From CAYQCH01 sp964415935 (lineage in GTDB: Bacteria > Patescibacteriota > Patescibacteriia > VMEV01 > CAYQCH01), in assembly GCA_964415935.1 (NCBI GenBank), contig CAYQCH010000001.1, positions 1-64,000 of the forward strand: a stretch of DNA of 64,000 bases, in the 5' to 3' direction. This document shows positions 9,129 through 16,867 of this stretch, piece by piece. The stretch's first letter is position 1. Every line of letters starts with the position of its first letter. The position numbers were made by a program, and so were the translations under genes. Below the pieces are notes generated by a model, which saw only the letters and a program-made list of their open reading frames with translations, was not told where the DNA came from and made no database searches.

Positions 9129-9159
9129 ATAGCAATCGTCGTTAAAAGTGAATACATTT

Positions 9160-9363
9160 ATGGCCCGTATTTGTGGCATTTGTGGCAAAGGATCGCAGGT
9201 CGTAACACCCCGCAAACTTTTGCGCGCCCACTATAATCCTACCAGCAAGCAACGCCGCTACCCGAACCTGCAGACCCTTCGCATCTCGGGTACAAAATTG
9301 CGTTTGTGCACCCGTTGCCTGAAGACCATGAAGCGGAAAGTCGCACAGCAGCACGGATCATAA
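9160..9363 (+). CDS. rpmB: Ribosomal protein bL28, zinc-binding form
   Basis: Large-subunit protein L28, 67 aa from the ATG at 9160 (an upstream GTG at 9148 is also in frame). The two cysteine pairs CGIC near the N-terminus and CTRC at residues 49-52 mark the zinc-ribbon (C+) version. One of the few plus-strand genes in the first 33 kb, it forms a single-gene unit with its own promoter and terminator. Confidence 0.95.
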   Translation: MARICGICGKGSQVVTPRKLLRAHYNPTSKQRRYPNLQTLRISGTKLRLCTRCLKTMKRKVAQQHGS

Positions 9364-9385
9364 CAGTTCTCCAATTACTTTTGGC

Positions 9386-9413
9386 AAAACGCTCCGAATC
9401 CCGGAGCGTTTTT
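9386..9413. terminator. Bidirectional terminator between rpmB and queA
   Basis: A perfect 11-bp stem AAAACGCTCCG/CGGAGCGTTTT with a 5-base loop and T/A tracts on both sides. It serves convergent rpmB and queA; the queA stop codon sits at its edge. Confidence 0.9.
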
Positions 9414-10444
9414 CAGTCTATAAACATGGCGTCGCCAAAAGAAAAAAATCGGTATCTTTTTTGTATAGCCTCGTCATAGGCTTTCCGTATAAATTGCTGC
9501 CCAGCAAAGGCATAGACGAGTGCGAGCAAACTGGAATGCGGCGTGTGAAAATTGGTAATGAGGGCGTCAACAGCCTTGAACTGATATCCCGGGTAAATAA
9601 ATATGCGTGTTTCCCCGCTGATCTCCCGTGATTGGCCGCGAAGCGACGGATCAGAAAAGACTGTTTCCAAAACTCGGACGCTAGTCGTGCCGACAGCGAC
9701 GATACGCCTCCCTTCTTGCTTGGCCTGGCGAAGCCGCTGAAGGGTTTGCGCCCCAAGCGAGTACCACTCGCTATGAATGGGATGATCTTCCACATGGTCG
9801 GTCTTAATGGGCTGAAAGGTACCGAGGCCGACATGGAGCGTGACAAATTCCTGCTGTACACCTTTTTGGATTAGACGATCGATTAGTTCCTGGGTGAAGT
9901 GCAACCCGGCGGTAGGCGCGGCAGCGGAGCCGGAATCTTGGGCAAAGACGGTCTGATATAAGGCCGCATCCTTCAGCGTTTTTTTAATATACGGCGGTGT
10001 GGGCATGGTGCCGATGGTCTCTATGGCACGCACCAACTCCGCCCCGCTTTTATTGAATTGCACCGTGGCTGTGGGGGTTGAGGCTGTCGGCCGGGTTATG
10101 ACGGTTGCCGCCAGGCTTTTCGAACAGGAAAGCCTCTCTCCTGTATCCGCTTTTCCGCCCAACAGGCACTGCCACATTCCCCGCCCCAAATCGCGCAGCA
10201 AAAGGATCTCCACACGGCCTCCGCTGCCGCGTTTGGCCAATATGCGCGCTGGCAGCACCTTGGAGTTGTTAAACACCAGCACATCTCCCGCCCGAAGATA
10301 CGAAAAAATTTCCGTAAAGGTCTTGTGTTCCGCCGAACGGGTTGCCCGATGAAGGATCATCAGGCGGCAAGCATCCCTCGGCAATACGGGCTCCTGGGCG
10401 ATGAGTTCCTGCGGCAAATCAAAATGCAGTTCATCGCGGCGCAT
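9413..10444 (-). CDS. queA: S-adenosylmethionine:tRNA ribosyltransferase-isomerase
   Basis: QueA transfers and isomerises the ribosyl group of AdoMet onto preQ1 at tRNA position 34, making epoxyqueuosine. The 343 aa cover the family: N-terminal FDLPQELIAQEPVLPRD, VFNNSKVLPARI, APTAGLHFT, and the C-terminal TNFHTPHSSLLALVYAFAG. The start ATG at 10444 gives MRRDELHFDLP, which fits. No tgt or queG is in the window. uppS lies directly upstream, so the two probably share a transcript. Confidence 0.97.
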   Translation of the reverse strand: MRRDELHFDLPQELIAQEPVLPRDACRLMILHRATRSAEHKTFTEIFSYLRAGDVLVFNNSKVLPARILAKRGSGGRVEILLLRDLGRGMWQCLLGGKADTGERLSCSKSLAATVITRPTASTPTATVQFNKSGAELVRAIETIGTMPTPPYIKKTLKDAALYQTVFAQDSGSAAAPTAGLHFTQELIDRLIQKGVQQEFVTLHVGLGTFQPIKTDHVEDHPIHSEWYSLGAQTLQRLRQAKQEGRRIVAVGTTSVRVLETVFSDPSLRGQSREISGETRIFIYPGYQFKAVDALITNFHTPHSSLLALVYAFAGQQFIRKAYDEAIQKRYRFFSFGDAMFID

Positions 10445-10449
10445 AGCGC

Positions 10450-11202
10450 TTAGACGCTCAATGGTTTGCCCTCCGCAACGCTCTTAGCCGAGTCTTTAGC
10501 GGTTGCGGCAGAGCCCTGTCCGCCATACCGGCGTGAACGACTGGAAAATTCTTCCAGGGCTTTGTCCAGTTGTGCTTCATCAAAATCCGGCCACAAAACG
10601 TCAGTAAAGTACAGCTCGCTGTAACTCATCTGCCACAGCAGAAAATTGGATAAGCGCATTTCCCCGCCTGTACGGATGATGAGATCGGGGTCGGGCTGGC
10701 CACGGGTATACAAATGCTGAGCAACAAGCTCTTCATTGATCTCTTTGGCGCTTTTCCCGCTTTCCACCAGTTCCTTAATGGCAGAAACGATTTCCGTCCT
10801 CCCGCCATAGTTAAACATGATGTTGCACTTGATGCGCTCGTTGTCTTTTAGCACCTCCACGGCTTGTTTCATGTTGCGCTGCACGCGTTCGGGAAGCCGG
10901 CGAAGTTCGCCCAAAAAGCTGAGGCGGACGCCAGACTGGCGCATGCGTTTGACTTCGCGGCGGAGCCCGGTAACAGTCAGTTCAAACAGATCGGCGATTT
11001 CCGCCGCGCTGCGCTTTTTAAAATTTTCGGTGCTGAATGCGTAAAACGTTACAATCTGGACCCCGCGCGCCGCCGCCGCATCAACCATTCGCGACAACGT
11101 TTCCAGGCCGGCACGATGCCCGTCAGCGGTACTTAGGCCGCGCTGCTTTGCCCAGCGGCGATTTCCGTCCATGATGATTCCAATATGTTTCGGTACGCTC
11201 AT
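10450..11202 (-). CDS. uppS: Isoprenyl transferase (undecaprenyl diphosphate synthase type)
   Basis: A cis-prenyltransferase that builds the C55 lipid carrier for cell-wall precursors. From the ATG at 11202 (MSVPKHIGIIMDGNRRWAKQ) it is 250 aa. An in-frame upstream extension to 11280 has no family support. The catalytic aspartate lies in IIMDGNRRWA, followed by FYAFSTENFKK and the C-terminal DLIIRTGGEMRLSNFLLWQ. It sits between the LOG-like gene and queA on the same strand. Confidence 0.95.
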   Translation of the reverse strand: MSVPKHIGIIMDGNRRWAKQRGLSTADGHRAGLETLSRMVDAAAARGVQIVTFYAFSTENFKKRSAAEIADLFELTVTGLRREVKRMRQSGVRLSFLGELRRLPERVQRNMKQAVEVLKDNERIKCNIMFNYGGRTEIVSAIKELVESGKSAKEINEELVAQHLYTRGQPDPDLIIRTGGEMRLSNFLLWQMSYSELYFTDVLWPDFDEAQLDKALEEFSSRSRRYGGQGSAATAKDSAKSVAEGKPLSV

Positions 11203-11295
11203 ATTCAAAGTAAAGAACCGCCGCGCGCAGGCGTGGCGGCGGTAATTGGCTATCATAGCCGAGGTTGGGGCCTGCGGCAAGCGGGAGCACTTGTG

Positions 11296-12654
11296 CTACC
11301 CCTCCCTTGGTTGTGCTGTAATAGTTTCAACCGCCTCTTCTACGCGATCAATGACTTTGTAGTACCTGTTGTCGCCTGACGAAATGGTTTTGTATTTCTT
11401 TAACAAGATATCGTCAATGTATTTGAGCAGAGGGTTCCAGTAACTGCTGTCGTAAAACATGACCGGAATGCGATGGGTTTTGCCTGTTTGCATGAGCGTC
11501 AGAAGTTCAAATGCCTGGTGGAGCGTACCCAACCCTCCCGGAAAAATGACAAAAGCATTAGATGGCGCCGTTAATATGAGTTTGCGCGTGTACGGAAATT
11601 TGAAGACGGCATGCGAATTAAGATACTTGTTGCCTGAGTCCGTGTGATCTTTGCGCATGATCAAGCCCACAGACGTTGAGCCCGCCTGAGCAGCGCCCTT
11701 GTTTGCGGCTTCAGTGATTCCAGGGCCTCCACCCGTGATAATAGTATATTTGCGGCGCCCAAGCTCGAGCCCGAGGCGGTATGCTTGGTGGTAGTATTCG
11801 GATTCTTCGCTTAACGCCTTTGATCCAAGAATGGTAACGTCATCAAGGTACGTGGTAACGAGGTCAAACCCTTCTACCAGTTCCGCCATCACTTGAAAAA
11901 TGCGCCAGTTGATCTCGTTCTCACACTTAAAATTGTCTGCAGAGAGCGCACACACGTTCACCGTATCGGGGGCTTTTTTCACGATGGCATAGGCGTCATT
12001 TGCATTGTCTACCAGCGAGACCGCCGCAAGCAACCTCTCATCCAAAATGCCATGTTTGATGGCGCGCTCCCGCAAAAATTTCAAGACGGGAGACCAAAAC
12101 TCTTTTCCTACCAAAATCATCGGCGAGCGAGCGATCTGGTCATTTTCCATCAAATCAAATACCTCAAAAAATTCATCGAGCGTGCCATATCCTCCCGGGA
12201 AAAACACAAACGCTTGTGCCGGGCTTAGCAACATTACTTTGCGCGTAAAAAAATATTTGAAACCCATGGACTGCTTCACATAGGGATTCAAAATTTGTTC
12301 GAATGGCAACTGAATGTTAATGCCGATAGAAGCTCCCTTTGCATCGAATGCGCCGCGATTTGCCGCCTCCATGATACCTGGCCCGCCTCCCGTAATGGTC
12401 GTAAACTTTCCCTTTGCCAACAAGCTGCCCATTTTCACGGCTTCTTTATAATATTTCTGCCCGGGCTTGGTGCGAGCCGACCCCAAGATAGTGACGTTTC
12501 TGGTCAGCTTTGAGACAAAATCGTACCCCTCAACCAACTCGGCCATGATTTTAAAAATGCGCCAGGGACGCTTAAAATCTACTGGCTCATGGTATTGCGA
12601 AAACACCTTTTCTCGTTTTTGTTTTGCAGTCATAACGGGTGGTAATGCCATCAT
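11296..12654 (-). CDS. Tandem LOG-family (TIGR00730-like) Rossmann protein
   Basis: Two LOG domains in one 452-aa chain. LOG enzymes release the base from nucleoside monophosphates. Counting from the ATG at 12654, copy 1 has GGGPGIMEAANRGA (from residue 89) and PGGYGTLDE (153-161). Copy 2, about 219 residues later, has GGGPGITEAANKGA (from 308) and PGGLGTLHQ (372-380), so the catalytic Glu of the PGGxGTxxE motif is Gln. Both halves begin with an almost identical WRIF..MAELVEG(Y/F)D segment, pointing to internal duplication. The true substrate is unknown. A terminator-like hairpin lies just upstream. Confidence 0.9.
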   Translation of the reverse strand: MMALPPVMTAKQKREKVFSQYHEPVDFKRPWRIFKIMAELVEGYDFVSKLTRNVTILGSARTKPGQKYYKEAVKMGSLLAKGKFTTITGGGPGIMEAANRGAFDAKGASIGINIQLPFEQILNPYVKQSMGFKYFFTRKVMLLSPAQAFVFFPGGYGTLDEFFEVFDLMENDQIARSPMILVGKEFWSPVLKFLRERAIKHGILDERLLAAVSLVDNANDAYAIVKKAPDTVNVCALSADNFKCENEINWRIFQVMAELVEGFDLVTTYLDDVTILGSKALSEESEYYHQAYRLGLELGRRKYTIITGGGPGITEAANKGAAQAGSTSVGLIMRKDHTDSGNKYLNSHAVFKFPYTRKLILTAPSNAFVIFPGGLGTLHQAFELLTLMQTGKTHRIPVMFYDSSYWNPLLKYIDDILLKKYKTISSGDNRYYKVIDRVEEAVETITAQPREG

Positions 12655-12670
12655 TTTAGCACACAATATA

Positions 12671-12695
12671 AAAACCTGCCGACCGGCAGGTTTTT
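12671..12695 (-). terminator. Terminator-like hairpin 17 nt before the LOG-gene start
   Basis: A perfect 10-bp stem AAAACCTGCC/GGCAGGTTTT with a 4-base loop and T-runs on both sides. On the minus strand it ends the hairpin array described next and precedes the LOG start codon at 12654 by 17 nt. It could end a separate small RNA or act as an attenuator for the LOG gene. Confidence 0.8.
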
Positions 12696-13110
12696 ATACC
12701 AAACAAGACCACGGATCACTGCGCGCTTGGTGCGAATAAATTATTAAGTCAGCGCGCAGGAAAAGCAATGTACGACTGTGGCATTGCTTTTAGCCAATGA
12801 GTCCTTGGCAGACCAAATCAAACGCATTCCATATCGTCCGCCAAGGTACTCATCTCGTCTTACGTGTCCCCAAATAAGACGAGACGAATGCATAAACATC
12901 AGCACTGAAAAGATCTATGGTCTTGACTGGCCACTTGGGATCAAGTCGCCATGAAATCGGCCACGCGGCCAAATAAACGACGGTACAATGAACGGGCCTT
13001 CCTTTTGGACATATGCGGTTTTGAAAAGAGAGGGTTGAATTGCCATCCGGATGCGGAACCTGCTCTACGATGTAGAGAAAATTCAACCCTTATCCGTTTC
13101 ATAACGGACT
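12671..13110 (-). ncRNA. Candidate structured RNA, unassigned
   Basis: The 486 bases between lexA and the LOG gene hold no convincing frame but a row of strong hairpins: 13093-13108; 13031-13041 with 13080-13090 (11 bp); 12848-12889 (15 bp, 12-base loop); 12803-12813 with 12836-12846 (11 bp); 12761-12770 with 12782-12791 (10 bp, perfect); 12719-12726 with 12752-12759 (8 bp); and a final terminator. The 15-bp and 11-bp helices use G-U pairs that would be A-C mismatches on the other strand, so the transcript should be minus-strand. I found no tmRNA, RNase P, SRP or 6S signature. Its 5' end and promoter are not clear; it may be cotranscribed with lexA. Confidence 0.65.
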
Positions 13111-13140
13111 TCTTTTCGTTTAAAAATTAGGTGGGCAGGG

Positions 13141-13761
13141 CTATGACACGTGGGCGAAAGAACGAATCAGTCCTTTTACGACTCCCTGGATGATGGGATC
13201 AGATACGTAGATGGGTGACATGGAGGAATTTGCCGGCTGCAATCGGATGCGACTCTTTTCTCGATAAAATCGTTTCAAGGTGGCGTAGGTGTTGTCCAAA
13301 AGCGCAACCACAATATCTCCATTCTTGGGGCTCGGATTGCGCTCCACAATGACGAAGTCCCCGTCAAGAATGCCATCTTCGATCATGGATTCCCCTTTTA
13401 CTTTCAAGACGTAGGAATTAGCCGGATCGTCGACAAGGGTTACAGGAACACCGATGGCATCGCGCTGCTCAACAGCTTCGATAGGTGAACCAGCCGTGAT
13501 GAGCCCGACAAGCGGCAGGGAAACCGCTTGCGGCACCGGTAAACTTTTTGCCGTCAATTCGATGGATCGAGATTCATTAGATGAGGTGGTAATGAACCCT
13601 TTTTCCTCCAACGTCTTTATATACTGATGGATGCTCGCCGGAGAGGAAAGGTTCAATGTTTCTGCAATTTCCCGATATGACGGCATGTACCCGAACTCTT
13701 GCTGATATTGGATAATGACATCCAGTATCTTTTTTTGCTTCTTGGTTAAGGTGTCGCCCAT
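13141..13761 (-). CDS. lexA: LexA repressor, SOS regulator
   Basis: A repressor of the SOS regulon that cleaves itself when RecA is active. The ATG at 13761 gives 206 aa starting MGDTLTKKQKKILDVI. The winged helix-turn-helix is at about residues 1-65. The Ala90-Gly91 scissile bond lies in LITAGSP, with Ser125 (KGESMIEDG) and Lys163 (ATLKRF) as the catalytic pair. The open frame continues to 13809, but that part overlaps the promoter and operator, so it is not translated. It is autoregulated through the sites at 13804-13850. Confidence 0.97.
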   Translation of the reverse strand: MGDTLTKKQKKILDVIIQYQQEFGYMPSYREIAETLNLSSPASIHQYIKTLEEKGFITTSSNESRSIELTAKSLPVPQAVSLPLVGLITAGSPIEAVEQRDAIGVPVTLVDDPANSYVLKVKGESMIEDGILDGDFVIVERNPSPKNGDIVVALLDNTYATLKRFYREKSRIRLQPANSSMSPIYVSDPIIQGVVKGLIRSFAHVS

Positions 13762-13794
13762 ATGATTTTGTTTAGGCTCTTGTCTACTGAAAAC

Positions 13795-13823
13795 AGTATA
13801 TATGAACAAAACACGAACGTCAA
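13795..13823 (-). promoter_or_regulatory. lexA promoter
   Basis: On the minus strand, TTGACG (13818-13823), a 17-base spacer and TATACT (13795-13800). The spacer is almost completely filled by a LexA-type site, which explains how LexA would shut off its own gene. Confidence 0.85.
13804..13818 (-). promoter_or_regulatory. LexA operator 1, inside the lexA promoter
   Basis: Reads GTTC-N7-GTTC on the minus strand (GAAC-N7-GAAC on plus). This direct-repeat form is the SOS box known from Alphaproteobacteria, unlike the E. coli CTGT-N8-ACAG or Bacillus GAAC-N4-GTTC palindromes. Confidence 0.75.
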
Positions 13824-13835
13824 CGGAGCATTTTT

Positions 13836-13850
13836 GTTCGTGTTTTGTTC
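13836..13850 (+). promoter_or_regulatory. LexA operator 2, inverted copy
   Basis: GTTCGTGTTTTGTTC, again GTTC-N7-GTTC. It is the exact reverse complement of operator 1, 17 bases away, so the pair forms a 15-bp perfect inverted repeat upstream of the -35. Confidence 0.75.
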
Positions 13851-13851
13851 G

Positions 13852-13860
13852 TTATCCACA
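13852..13860 (+). promoter_or_regulatory. Single DnaA-box-like site
   Basis: TTATCCACA matches the DnaA-box consensus exactly and abuts operator 2. It stands alone, with no cluster, AT-rich unwinding region or dnaA/dnaN nearby, so it is not an origin by itself. It may be chance or a minor regulatory site. Confidence 0.3.
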
Positions 13861-13868
13861 GTTTAAGA

Positions 13869-13894
13869 AAAAGCCCGGGAGATACCGGGCTTTT
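13869..13894 (-). terminator. Terminator after htrA
   Basis: A perfect 10-bp stem AAAAGCCCGG/CCGGGCTTTT with a 6-base loop and a T-tract, directly after the htrA stop at 13897. It separates htrA from the lexA promoter. Confidence 0.85.
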
Positions 13895-13896
13895 AT

Positions 13897-15183
13897 TTAC
13901 TCTACATCAAACTCTCCTAACGTCACCCTCACCTCCTGCTCTTCTCCATCTTTTAGGACCTTAAGCGTTATGACATCTCCTGGATCAAATCGGCCAAGAA
14001 TGCGGACCAGGCTTTGCTCGGCACTGACACGCTGACCATCAATCTCTAAAATAATGTCGTTTTCTTCCAAACCCGCCTTATCTGCCGGGCTGCCAGGAAT
14101 AACGGCCAATTCCTCGGGTTGTTCCCCGCGCCGCAACAAGGCGCCGTAATCCACAGAAAGCTTGTTGAGTTGCTGGAGCTGCTTATCAACAATCACATAA
14201 CGGACGCCAAGATATGGACGAATCACGCGACCATACTCCTCGATGCTTTCAATCAAGCGAATGGCATCATTAATGGGAATGGCAAACCCGATGGACTGGC
14301 CCTCCTGGCTTACGGCCGTATTTACGCCGATAACCTGACCAGCAATGTTTAACAAGGGGCCACCGGAATTGCCAGGATTAATGGCAGCGTCGGTCTGAAT
14401 GACGGCCTCAAGCGTCTCTGCCCCGCCCGTGCCATCAGACGCGGTAACGCGGCGATTAATGCCGCTAATAACCCCTTTCGTGACCGTGTTATTGAACTCT
14501 CCAAGGCTGTTGCCAATGGCCAACACGGTTTGTCCGATGCGAGCGGTATCAGAAGAGCCTAATTCCAGGGCGGGCAAACTGACTTCTTCCTTTGTTTTAA
14601 CGACGGCCAGGTCATTGACCGGATCAACGCCTAAAATTTCAATTTCATGCTTTTGCCCGTCGCGCGTAAGGATCGAATACTTCGCATCTTTATCATTAAC
14701 GACATGCTTGTTGGTGAGGATCAGCCCCTTCTCCGAAACAACGAAGCCGGTTCCGGCGCCGACTTGGACCAAAGATTCCTCCGTGTCGACAGGCACATCA
14801 GTTTGCGGTTGCGGCGTAGGCGGAACAATTTCAAATCCCGGGAAGTTGAAATCAAAGGGGAACAAATTCGGGCCCGTGGCCTGGCGTGCTGGTTTCTCCA
14901 CGATGATGCTGACAACAGATTGGGAAGCCTCTTCAACCATGTCAATCAGCGCGGAATCTTCTACTGTCACTACTTTGGCCACGCGCGCGGACAAATCGCG
15001 ATCCTGCCCTTTTGGTAAAATGCCATTTCCCTCAATGTACGATGTGACCAACGCCCCGGCCACCCCGCCGCCCAACATGCCAAAAACGAGAACTAACGCG
15101 ATAACTCCTCGGAGATTTGAAACGGCAATGTGCGTTTCCGGCTTCGACTGAGGTTTTTCATCGATCAAATGTGGTTCAAGCAT
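13897..15183 (-). CDS. HtrA/DegP-like trypsin-type serine protease with PDZ domain
   Basis: An envelope quality-control protease. The ATG at 15183 gives 428 aa starting MLEPHLIDEK; the frame extends 12 codons further without support. One membrane anchor lies at about residues 26-48 after a short cytoplasmic tail. The trypsin fold carries His160 (LTNKHVV), Asp191 (VNDLAVVK) and Ser273 (NPGNSGGPL), then one PDZ domain to the C-terminus. It is downstream of the M23 peptidase and a small membrane protein and ends at its own terminator. Confidence 0.95.
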   Translation of the reverse strand: MLEPHLIDEKPQSKPETHIAVSNLRGVIALVLVFGMLGGGVAGALVTSYIEGNGILPKGQDRDLSARVAKVVTVEDSALIDMVEEASQSVVSIIVEKPARQATGPNLFPFDFNFPGFEIVPPTPQPQTDVPVDTEESLVQVGAGTGFVVSEKGLILTNKHVVNDKDAKYSILTRDGQKHEIEILGVDPVNDLAVVKTKEEVSLPALELGSSDTARIGQTVLAIGNSLGEFNNTVTKGVISGINRRVTASDGTGGAETLEAVIQTDAAINPGNSGGPLLNIAGQVIGVNTAVSQEGQSIGFAIPINDAIRLIESIEEYGRVIRPYLGVRYVIVDKQLQQLNKLSVDYGALLRRGEQPEELAVIPGSPADKAGLEENDIILEIDGQRVSAEQSLVRILGRFDPGDVITLKVLKDGEEQEVRVTLGEFDVE

Positions 15184-15227
15184 ATATTGTTGTAAAAATA
15201 ACACCCATATATACCCCAATTTTCCTG

Positions 15228-15584
15228 CTATCTTTCAAACAAGGAAGATTTTTGCAAAAGTTCGCGCAATTGCTCGACGTTTATTCCACGCATATCGCCG
15301 GAAACATCGGGAATCGCTTCCTGGTATCCGCGGATGGTTTCCAACCAGTCCCGGACAAATGGCGGCAAGAACACCGCCGCCAGTATCAATGGGATTAAAA
15401 TAAGGATTAATTTTACCGCTGAGGCGACAAAAGAAAACCGCATCCCGCGCCGCACGGACAACAACATGCGGTGGTTTTCCTCCAGGAGCTGGCGCTGGGA
15501 TTTTAATTCCGCCTGAATTTTATCCATGGCCTGATGGGACTCGGAGGGATAGGCTGGCTGCTGGAGGGGGTGCTGTTGCTGCAT
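15228..15584 (-). CDS. Small single-helix membrane protein, unknown function
   Basis: 118 aa from the ATG at 15584, five bases after the M23 peptidase stop. A Gln/Pro-rich start is followed by a charged helical stretch (DKIQAELKSQRQLLEENHRMLL), one long hydrophobic helix (about residues 50-75) and a C-terminal tail ending LRELLQKSSLFER. The frame could open at 15632, overlapping the previous gene. I do not recognise the family. Its place suggests an envelope role next to the peptidase and HtrA. Confidence 0.75.
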   Translation of the reverse strand: MQQQHPLQQPAYPSESHQAMDKIQAELKSQRQLLEENHRMLLSVRRGMRFSFVASAVKLILILIPLILAAVFLPPFVRDWLETIRGYQEAIPDVSGDMRGINVEQLRELLQKSSLFER

Positions 15585-15588
15585 AGGA

Positions 15589-16863
15589 TTAAAACGTAAT
15601 GGACGCAAGCGCGCCCTGCCATTCATTGACATTTACTAAAAATGCTTCCATGAATTCCTCTGCCAGCGCCTCGCCTTCCGGAGCGTCAACTCGGGTGGGG
15701 TCAACGTATGCCCCGTACTCCGTCATGGAAAAGTGCACATGGTTGCCCGTAGAAAATCCGGTTGAACCGACATACCCGATGGTTTGTCCCTGTTTTACCC
15801 GGTCACCGATGCCCAAGCCCTTCACATAGGATGACATATGGGAGTACTGGGAACTGTATCGCTCATTATGGCGGATTTCAATGCGATTGCCATATCCGCC
15901 CGCCCAGCCTGACCGCGAGACAACGCCGTCGCCAATGGCAATAATCGGCACGCCATAATCAGCGGCATAGTCCACGCCGTCATGCATCATTACTTTGCCC
16001 AAAATCGGATGAAAACGCGCATTGCTGAAACCCGAGCTGACATACCGAAAATTGACCGGCGCCTTTAAGAACGCGCGCTGCAACGATGCCCCGTCTGCCG
16101 TGTAATATCCTGGATCTTTTCCTTCCGGCTGAAAAAAGAATGCCTGAAACGTTTTCCCTTTGTTGGTGTATTCGGCGGCAAGAATCTTTCCTGGGGCCAC
16201 AAACTGCCCGTCTTTATATTTTTCTTCGTACAGGACTTTGTACGTATCTCCGGAAGCGGTGTCGCGCGCAAAATCAATATCCCAGGCAAACACGTCGGCG
16301 AAACGCATGATGGTGTTGTCCGAGAGGCCCTGCGCCAGCGCGGAGGCGTACAACGACCCCTCCACATTTCCTCCCCGCGTTGCGCGACGGATTTCATATT
16401 CGATGCGCTCCTCCTCAACAATCCAGCCAGCGGCGCTTTGCGTGGCTATAATGACCCGATTTGCATCAGGCTGGTACACCACCGAGGACAGTCCGTAGGA
16501 ACTTCCTTCGTCAGCAAAAGCGAAATCCACGCTCTTGCCCACCTGGATATTAGTCAGGTCAAAGACCTTCTTGCTTGCCTGCTCGAGGAGGACTATTTCC
16601 GCGTAGGGGACGTCTGTGTCGGCAAAAACATCGGCAAGCGTGTCCCCTTCTTGCACGACATATGTTACGTCAGCTTCCGGCAGCTGGAGGCTTGGAGGCA
16701 ACGGGTCTTCCTGGACGATATGGGTGTCAGCCGAAACCGTTTGAATGGTTTCCGACTTCTGCGGCCAGTATTTCCAGACGACGAATACGGCCGCGGCCAG
16801 CAAGAACAGCTTGCCGACCCGCCGCGAAGGAAACCGCCGCATTCGCGCGCCCCGCACCGGCAT
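15589..16863 (-). CDS. M23-family murein endopeptidase
   Basis: A secreted or anchored zinc peptidase cutting peptidoglycan cross-bridges. The 424 aa begin with a short basic segment and one membrane helix (about residues 17-32). A LysM/OapA-like segment (YVVQEGDTLADVFAD) follows near residue 68. The LytM/M23 catalytic domain is C-terminal, with HDGVDYA (His and Asp ligands), SQYSHMSS and NHVHF. It starts 4 bases after ftsZ stops, so it is part of the division gene cluster and may act in septum splitting. Confidence 0.93.
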   Translation of the reverse strand: MPVRGARMRRFPSRRVGKLFLLAAAVFVVWKYWPQKSETIQTVSADTHIVQEDPLPPSLQLPEADVTYVVQEGDTLADVFADTDVPYAEIVLLEQASKKVFDLTNIQVGKSVDFAFADEGSSYGLSSVVYQPDANRVIIATQSAAGWIVEEERIEYEIRRATRGGNVEGSLYASALAQGLSDNTIMRFADVFAWDIDFARDTASGDTYKVLYEEKYKDGQFVAPGKILAAEYTNKGKTFQAFFFQPEGKDPGYYTADGASLQRAFLKAPVNFRYVSSGFSNARFHPILGKVMMHDGVDYAADYGVPIIAIGDGVVSRSGWAGGYGNRIEIRHNERYSSQYSHMSSYVKGLGIGDRVKQGQTIGYVGSTGFSTGNHVHFSMTEYGAYVDPTRVDAPEGEALAEEFMEAFLVNVNEWQGALASITF

Positions 16864-16867
16864 AGGC

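Noticed and set aside
12850..13086. A 78-aa minus-strand reading frame in the lexA-LOG gap
   Set aside because: It has a TTG start, no ribosome site, no family resemblance, and runs through several perfect hairpins; a structured RNA explains the region better.
12700..13110. A CRISPR array
   Set aside because: The repeats are inverted and all different; there are no regularly spaced identical direct repeats and no cas genes.
12671..13110. tmRNA, RNase P RNA, SRP RNA or 6S RNA
   Set aside because: No TTCGA T-arm with CCA end, no tag frame, no GAAAGTCC/ACAGAA RNase P motifs, no GGAAGGAAGCAGCC SRP loop, and the length is too great for 6S. A model search is still needed.
13762..13809. A longer LexA N-terminus
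   Set aside because: This segment contains the -10 box and part of the operator, so it lies upstream of the transcription start.
13852..13860. A replication origin at the DnaA-box-like site
   Set aside because: Only one box, no AT-rich unwinding element and no dnaA, dnaN or rpmH nearby.
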